Source: a virus
Virus record (IMG/VR): IMGVR_UViG_3300021952_000026
Coordinates: 1 to 31,795 of that record
Length of the DNA stretch: 31,795 nt
Direction: 5' to 3' (one strand)
Numbering within the stretch: the first letter of the stretch is position 1; each line of letters begins with the position of its first letter. This document shows positions 28,456 to 31,795 of the stretch, in pieces. The position numbers and the translations under genes were made by a program. The notes under the pieces were generated by a model. That model did no database searches. It was given only the letters and a program-made list of their open reading frames with translations, and was not told the origin of the DNA.

Positions 28456-29358
28456 TTAGTTAGCGGCGGACACCAAACGCTGACCAGCGGCGGCGTTACC
28501 AACGGCCACGCCGTAGATCCACTTGAGATACACAGTCACGTCGAGCGTGAGCGGGTTGATGTACTCAACCGCAGCGGCGCTGAAGCCAGTGACGGGATCA
28601 GTGATGATTTCGAAGTTGCCGGGGAACGGGATGCCCGAACCGAAGGCTTCGCGAGGATCCTGCGGAGGACGGGACGCGAGCACCACCGCTTCAGGCGTGC
28701 AAGCAAACCCGGTGAGATGCGAGCCGGTCGGAAGTGCCGGATACTCAAATACGTTTTCAAACCCAGCCACACCAGCGATTTCACCAGTCTGGATGATGTC
28801 GAAACCCATCGCCATGAAACGGTTGGGGCGGGTGATGAGCGGGTCTTCAAGCAACGCGGAGTAGGTTGCACCGTTGACGCTGAGATAGCGGTTGCCGTGG
28901 ATACCGCGACCAATCAAAGCTGCACGCAGATTCACTAGCGTGTTGTAGCTTGGCGCGTTGTCCACGGTTTCGTTGGCAAAATTGCCAGTCGTCCACAGAG
29001 CGGCGACGCTGTCCACGATGCTGTTGGCCATCGCGACGGCGATGGGTTCAGCAAGTTCGTCAATCAGATTACGCGCTGTACTGTTAAGCTGCGCGCTCGT
29101 GAAGGTTGCGCCCACACGCTTAGAGTACGACAGCGTCACGGGAACGTCAGTCGTATTGAACGCGGGAAGTTCTTCCGTGTCGTTAACAACGGAAGGCACA
29201 GATTTCAAGCGAGTCAAAACCGTTTGGCCCTGACGAGCGCCCATGGGTTCGAGGTCTTTCGAGATGGCGGAGAGTAGAGGCCTCTTGGAGAAGACCAAGG
29301 ACAAGCTCCGTTGCAAAATTAACGAGGAATTAAGCGTTCCTAAATTGTTGGTAGCCAT
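28456..29358 (-). CDS. Major capsid protein, HK97 fold, P22 coat-like (300 aa)
   Basis: Forms the icosahedral shell. The pattern fits P22 coat-like/HK97-fold capsid proteins: N-arm (QRSLSLVFSKRPLLSAIS), an E-loop-like region (GARQGQTVLTRLKSVPSVVNDTEELPAFNTTDVPVTL), spine helix (LIDELAEPIAVAMANSIVDSVAALW), P-domain strands (RYLSVNGATYSALLED) and the A-domain end. The length (300 aa) is short for P22 coat (430) but normal for HK97-fold capsids. There is no Shine-Dalgarno before the ATG, only an A-rich leader, yet this should be a highly expressed gene. The preceding coiled-coil gene fits a scaffold. Confidence 0.78.
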   Translation of the reverse strand: MATNNLGTLNSSLILQRSLSLVFSKRPLLSAISKDLEPMGARQGQTVLTRLKSVPSVVNDTEELPAFNTTDVPVTLSYSKRVGATFTSAQLNSTARNLIDELAEPIAVAMANSIVDSVAALWTTGNFANETVDNAPSYNTLVNLRAALIGRGIHGNRYLSVNGATYSALLEDPLITRPNRFMAMGFDIIQTGEIAGVAGFENVFEYPALPTGSHLTGFACTPEAVVLASRPPQDPREAFGSGIPFPGNFEIITDPVTGFSAAAVEYINPLTLDVTVYLKWIYGVAVGNAAAGQRLVSAAN

Positions 29359-29387
29359 AAACTTATGAGTGTTTTGTTGAGGTTAAA

Positions 29388-29786
29388 TTACTTAAGAGAT
29401 TGGAGATATTCGGCGCGAATGCGTGAGCGTTCGAGCGAGTCTTCGACGCCTTCGAGCTTCTCAGCCAACGATTTAGGCCGAGCGACAACGTCTTCAGAGG
29501 GCATGACTTCCACGGGCGGGTGCCCTGCGGAGGCGACAATCAACGCGGCTTGCTCATCAACGCTCTTGGCGTTGGCGGCAGTAGCGGCGAGTTGTTGAGA
29601 AAGTTCAGCGTGCTGCTGAGTAAGCTGTTCAACCTGAGCTTTGAGCAGGTTCCGCTCGTTAACAGCGGCAGCAGATTCGTTCAGTAGTTCGTTAAGCGCG
29701 ACAACCTCCGAGGAAAGCTCGGTGACGCGCGTTGATGCGGCGTCCAGCGCAGATAGCGCATCGGCCAAGGTCGCGGGTGTATCCAT
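29388..29786 (-). CDS. Coiled-coil scaffold/assembly protein candidate (132 aa)
   Basis: Residues 5-75 are an Ala/Leu/Glu/Gln-rich coiled coil (ALDAASTRVTELSSEVVALN, LLKAQVEQLTQQHAELSQQ). It is followed by EQAALIVASAGHPPVEVMPSED, a segment common in proteins lying just before the capsid gene, and an acidic/basic C-terminal helix. The position between protease and capsid is that of scaffolding or capsid-assembly proteins. The start at 29786 is chosen because the ATG at 29810 sits in the terminator hairpin region and adds residues unlike the rest. Confidence 0.65.
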   Translation of the reverse strand: MDTPATLADALSALDAASTRVTELSSEVVALNELLNESAAAVNERNLLKAQVEQLTQQHAELSQQLAATAANAKSVDEQAALIVASAGHPPVEVMPSEDVVARPKSLAEKLEGVEDSLERSRIRAEYLQSLK

Positions 29787-29804
29787 ACAAACCCGCGCCG
29801 CATG

Positions 29805-29842
29805 AAGCAAAACCCCCTCTGGCGTGGAGAAACCAGAGGGGG
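29805..29842 (-). terminator. Intrinsic terminator between head protease and coiled-coil gene
   Basis: On the minus strand CCCCCTCTGG (29842-29833) pairs perfectly with CCAGAGGGGG (29822-29813) across a 10-base loop, directly followed by TTTTGCTTC. A 10-bp GC-rich stem plus U-tract is a strong intrinsic terminator or attenuator. It lies in the 101-base gap between protease and coiled-coil genes, so part of the transcription should stop here. Confidence 0.8.
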
Positions 29843-29887
29843 AATGCGATGAACAACAACAATGAAACCTTACGTGCGAACAATAAA

Positions 29888-30715
29888 CTATTTCTTGACC
29901 ATCGCAAGCAATTTGTCATAGGCGGCTTGCTCCAAAAGGATGCCGTCGATGATGTTGTTTGCAAGAGCACGGGGGGCAAAGAAAGCCTGCCCGCGCATCG
30001 CCTCGGGCGACACCTTGCGGTTTCGGAGCACATTGCCACGGAACTGGTCAAACGCGTCTTGCACGTACTCTTGCAGCGAAGCGCGCTGCGCCGCCGTTAG
30101 ACTCGGGCCCATACCAGCGCCTTTAAGATCGCCCTCGGCGTTGGTAATAGGCTCCCACGACATCCCTTCATCAGCCCACATTGCAGACTGATCGCACCAC
30201 GGAATGATGGTGCCAATACTCCCCCAAGTGGACGACTGCGAACCAAACAGCTTAGTGCAACTCACCGCCAGATTGTACCCGGCAGAAGCGCAAGTGCCGT
30301 CGCTGTACGCCACAATCGGAATCCGTTTGGCAAGGTCTTGAATTAGGTCGGAACATTCTGCACAGCCTTCAACGGCGCCGCCGGGCGTGTCGATGTCGAG
30401 CCAAATGCCTTTGACGTTAGCGCGGCTTGCCTCTTGTAGATCGTCCTCTAGCCACTCGTAATCGTACCCGCCGCAGATCGCTTCGAGTTGCGAAATCCCG
30501 CGCGCCATGGTGCCCTCAATGTGGATGTGCGCGATCCCATTTGGGTCGATCTCCATCTCTTCGCGTTCGCACCCACCCAACGCGGACAAGTCGGGCATCT
30601 CAGCGCGAGCAATGCGAGCCTCTACAATCTTACGGATTGAGGCGTAGCCACCCGGCGTGATGAGCCAAGGCCTGTGATATACCTGCTCAATAATGTGTGC
30701 AAATCTCTTGTGCAT
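29888..30715 (-). CDS. S49-family head maturation protease (275 aa)
   Basis: SppA/ClpP-type serine protease, used by lambda-like phages to mature the prohead. The nucleophile motif is DGTCASAGY with S144, and a Lys in the position of the S49 dyad is K198 (EGDLKGAGMG). The fold core VKGIWLDIDTPGGAVEG (101-117), IPIVAYSDG (132-140) and TKLFGSQSSTWGSIGTI are in order. The lambda protease (gpC) carries scaffold as its C-terminal part; here the length fits the protease domain alone, so the next gene may be the scaffold. Three bases separate it from the portal. Confidence 0.88.
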   Translation of the reverse strand: MHKRFAHIIEQVYHRPWLITPGGYASIRKIVEARIARAEMPDLSALGGCEREEMEIDPNGIAHIHIEGTMARGISQLEAICGGYDYEWLEDDLQEASRANVKGIWLDIDTPGGAVEGCAECSDLIQDLAKRIPIVAYSDGTCASAGYNLAVSCTKLFGSQSSTWGSIGTIIPWCDQSAMWADEGMSWEPITNAEGDLKGAGMGPSLTAAQRASLQEYVQDAFDQFRGNVLRNRKVSPEAMRGQAFFAPRALANNIIDGILLEQAAYDKLLAMVKK

Positions 30716-30718
30716 AAG

Positions 30719-31795
30719 CTATTCCGCGCCTTGGTCAGGCGGGTTTCCGTTGGGGGTAAGCATTACAAAATCAGACAGCGGCAGGCCCGAGCGTTTCATG
30801 CGCTCGCGAATCGCTAGCGCTTCGGCTTCACGTTCATCGAGGTGCTGGTCGAGAGTCTTGCCACCTTCCCCTACAATTTCGCCCATGGTCAACATCCCTG
30901 CGCGGTAGGCGTCAAGTTGCGCACGAGAAACGCGGCCGGCGTCCACCGTAAGAATCGGCGGCGTGGTGAATGACCACTTGAGGAACCCACCGGCATCGGT
31001 GCCTTTGTACGCGGGAAGCTGCCCGAGTTTGATTGCTTTGGAAATCACGTACCCGATCGCGCGGCGCGCGTTCATGCGCAACACGTCCTGACGGTCTTTG
31101 ACAATGCGGTTTACCTTCTCGGTCGTAGCCCGAACGTCAGCGCCCCCGTTGTCGTTTTTCCAAAACCACTCAACCGGCAGGCCGGCGCCAAGGAGAGACT
31201 GGCGGATCAACCTTTCAGTCAGGCGATCAGTTGCCTCGGTGGGAATTTCGTTGCGAAGCTGCTCCAGCTTTTCGTTTGCGCCGGCTCGAAAGTATTGAAT
31301 CGTCCCCGCCATGCGTTCCTCTACGCGCAACCCAGACTGCCCCGGCGCCGGAACGTCAGGGTAAGCAAACGCCTGATCCATGGGGTCGGCCATCCCTTGT
31401 TCGTTGTGAACAATCAGTCCCAACGTGGAAGCGAGTTGAGCCGCTTGCTTGATGTTGCGCCCGATTTCAAACGCCGCGCGAAGGTCCATGATGCCCGCTG
31501 TCAGAGCCGAAAGGCCGCGATAAAAATCCACTACCGGATGATCACGCACCAACATCATTGATTGCGCGGAAATCCACTGGTCTTGATCCTCGGTGGCTCC
31601 GAGCAGGTTGTACCCCACGGGGCGCCCCTCGCGGCTGATTGCAACGCCAAGGTGCTGGCGTAATCCTTTATATGGGCCTGACTCAATTAACTCGGTGGCG
31701 GTGCGGGATTGGATGGCGTGCCACGGAATCGACTGAAGCTGCGGCCAACCGTTCTTTGATTCCGACAACAGCAATCCTTGATCACCATCGCGGTC
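30719..31795 (-). CDS. Portal protein, lambda-type (358 residues visible; N-terminus outside window)
   Basis: Forms the dodecameric gate of the capsid through which DNA passes. The frame is open to the window edge; the TTG at 31774 is not a convincing start, so the N-terminus lies beyond. Features of lambda-type portals are an early MMLVRDHPVVDFYRGL, SALTAGIMDLRAAFEIGRN, the TERLIRQSLLGAGLPVEWFWKND clip-like segment, the stem-like NARRAIGYVISKAIKLGQLP and the C-terminal RAQLDAYRAGMLTMGEIVGEGG(K)TLDQHLDERE, where GmlT..ei....G.d....l.Er is typical. Followed by the S49 protease as in lambda. Confidence 0.82.
   Translation of the reverse strand, partial: DRDGDQGLLLSESKNGWPQLQSIPWHAIQSRTATELIESGPYKGLRQHLGVAISREGRPVGYNLLGATEDQDQWISAQSMMLVRDHPVVDFYRGLSALTAGIMDLRAAFEIGRNIKQAAQLASTLGLIVHNEQGMADPMDQAFAYPDVPAPGQSGLRVEERMAGTIQYFRAGANEKLEQLRNEIPTEATDRLTERLIRQSLLGAGLPVEWFWKNDNGGADVRATTEKVNRIVKDRQDVLRMNARRAIGYVISKAIKLGQLPAYKGTDAGGFLKWSFTTPPILTVDAGRVSRAQLDAYRAGMLTMGEIVGEGGKTLDQHLDEREAEALAIRERMKRSGLPLSDFVMLTPNGNPPDQGAE

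Noticed and set aside
31772-31774. TTG as the start of the portal gene
   Set aside because: The frame is open to the window edge and lambda-type portals are much longer at the N-terminus, so the gene is truncated by the window.
1-31795. tRNA, rRNA, IS element or integrase
   Set aside because: I looked for cloverleaf-like acceptor/TPsiC patterns, transposase DDE/HUH motifs and tyrosine or serine recombinase motifs and saw none that hold up.

Overview
This window is a piece of a tailed double-stranded DNA phage (or prophage) genome in which every convincing gene lies on the minus strand. Read from position 31795 down to 1, it runs through head, tail, receptor-binding, lysis, small accessory, recombination, replication and small early-type genes. 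The head and tail order (portal, S49 protease, coiled-coil protein, capsid, connectors, tail tube region, frameshifted chaperone, tape measure, tip, fibres) is that of a lambda-like siphovirus. The endolysin, a lipoprotein nested in the lysis region (outer spanin candidate), the ParB/PAPS-reductase-type genes and the good Shine-Dalgarno sites point to a Gram-negative host. The sequence does not show which one. No integrase, CI-like repressor, tRNA gene or host gene is visible, so lifestyle cannot be settled.

Layout. 31795-26489: portal (its N-terminus lies outside the window), S49 head protease, a strong terminator hairpin, coiled-coil scaffold candidate, HK97-fold capsid, connector and completion proteins, and two tandem homologous tail proteins. 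26492-21096: tail assembly chaperone with a -1 programmed frameshift site, a 246-aa unknown, a short tape measure (440 aa) and tail tip/baseplate candidates. 21074-15959: a collagen-like protein and three fibre-type proteins, one with a long polyglycine region and one with a probable beta-helix. 15954-12894: lysis cassette with several small membrane proteins, a nested lipoprotein, a ferritin-like protein, a metallophosphoesterase and a pesticin/GH24-like endolysin. 12871-10917: small accessory genes, with three back-to-back RNA hairpins at 12345-12394. 10920-8236: recombination module of RecB/Cas4-like nuclease, pentapeptide-repeat protein, RecT and an SSB-like protein. 8190-7418: a damaged ParB/PAPS-reductase (IbrB/IbrA-like) pair. 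7421-3515: SF2 helicase, VRR-NUC nuclease and Toprim/VirE-type primase-helicase. 3540-3308: iteron-rich, AT-centred region that is the best candidate for a replication origin, with a leftward promoter. 3263-44: ten tightly packed small genes including Lar-like and MazG-like proteins and zinc ribbons.

How it works together. Primase-helicase, SF2 helicase and VRR-NUC would act at or near the iteron region. Exonuclease, RecT and the SSB-like protein form an annealing recombination module. The structural genes build a siphovirus particle, and holin candidates, endolysin and spanin candidates release it. At least 22 gene junctions are ATGA-type stop/start overlaps, so translational coupling is the rule. 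Because the left end is followed by only 43 bases and the right end enters the portal gene, the missing part of a circular map would most simply hold the terminase genes; that is inference.

The observations most worth following are the complete frameshift signal at 26106-26157, the iteron/AT-rich region at 3340-3540, the collapsed IbrB-IbrA pair, the pentapeptide-repeat gene inside the recombination operon, the triple hairpin plus CAA leader, and a repeated fibre module shared between two tail proteins.
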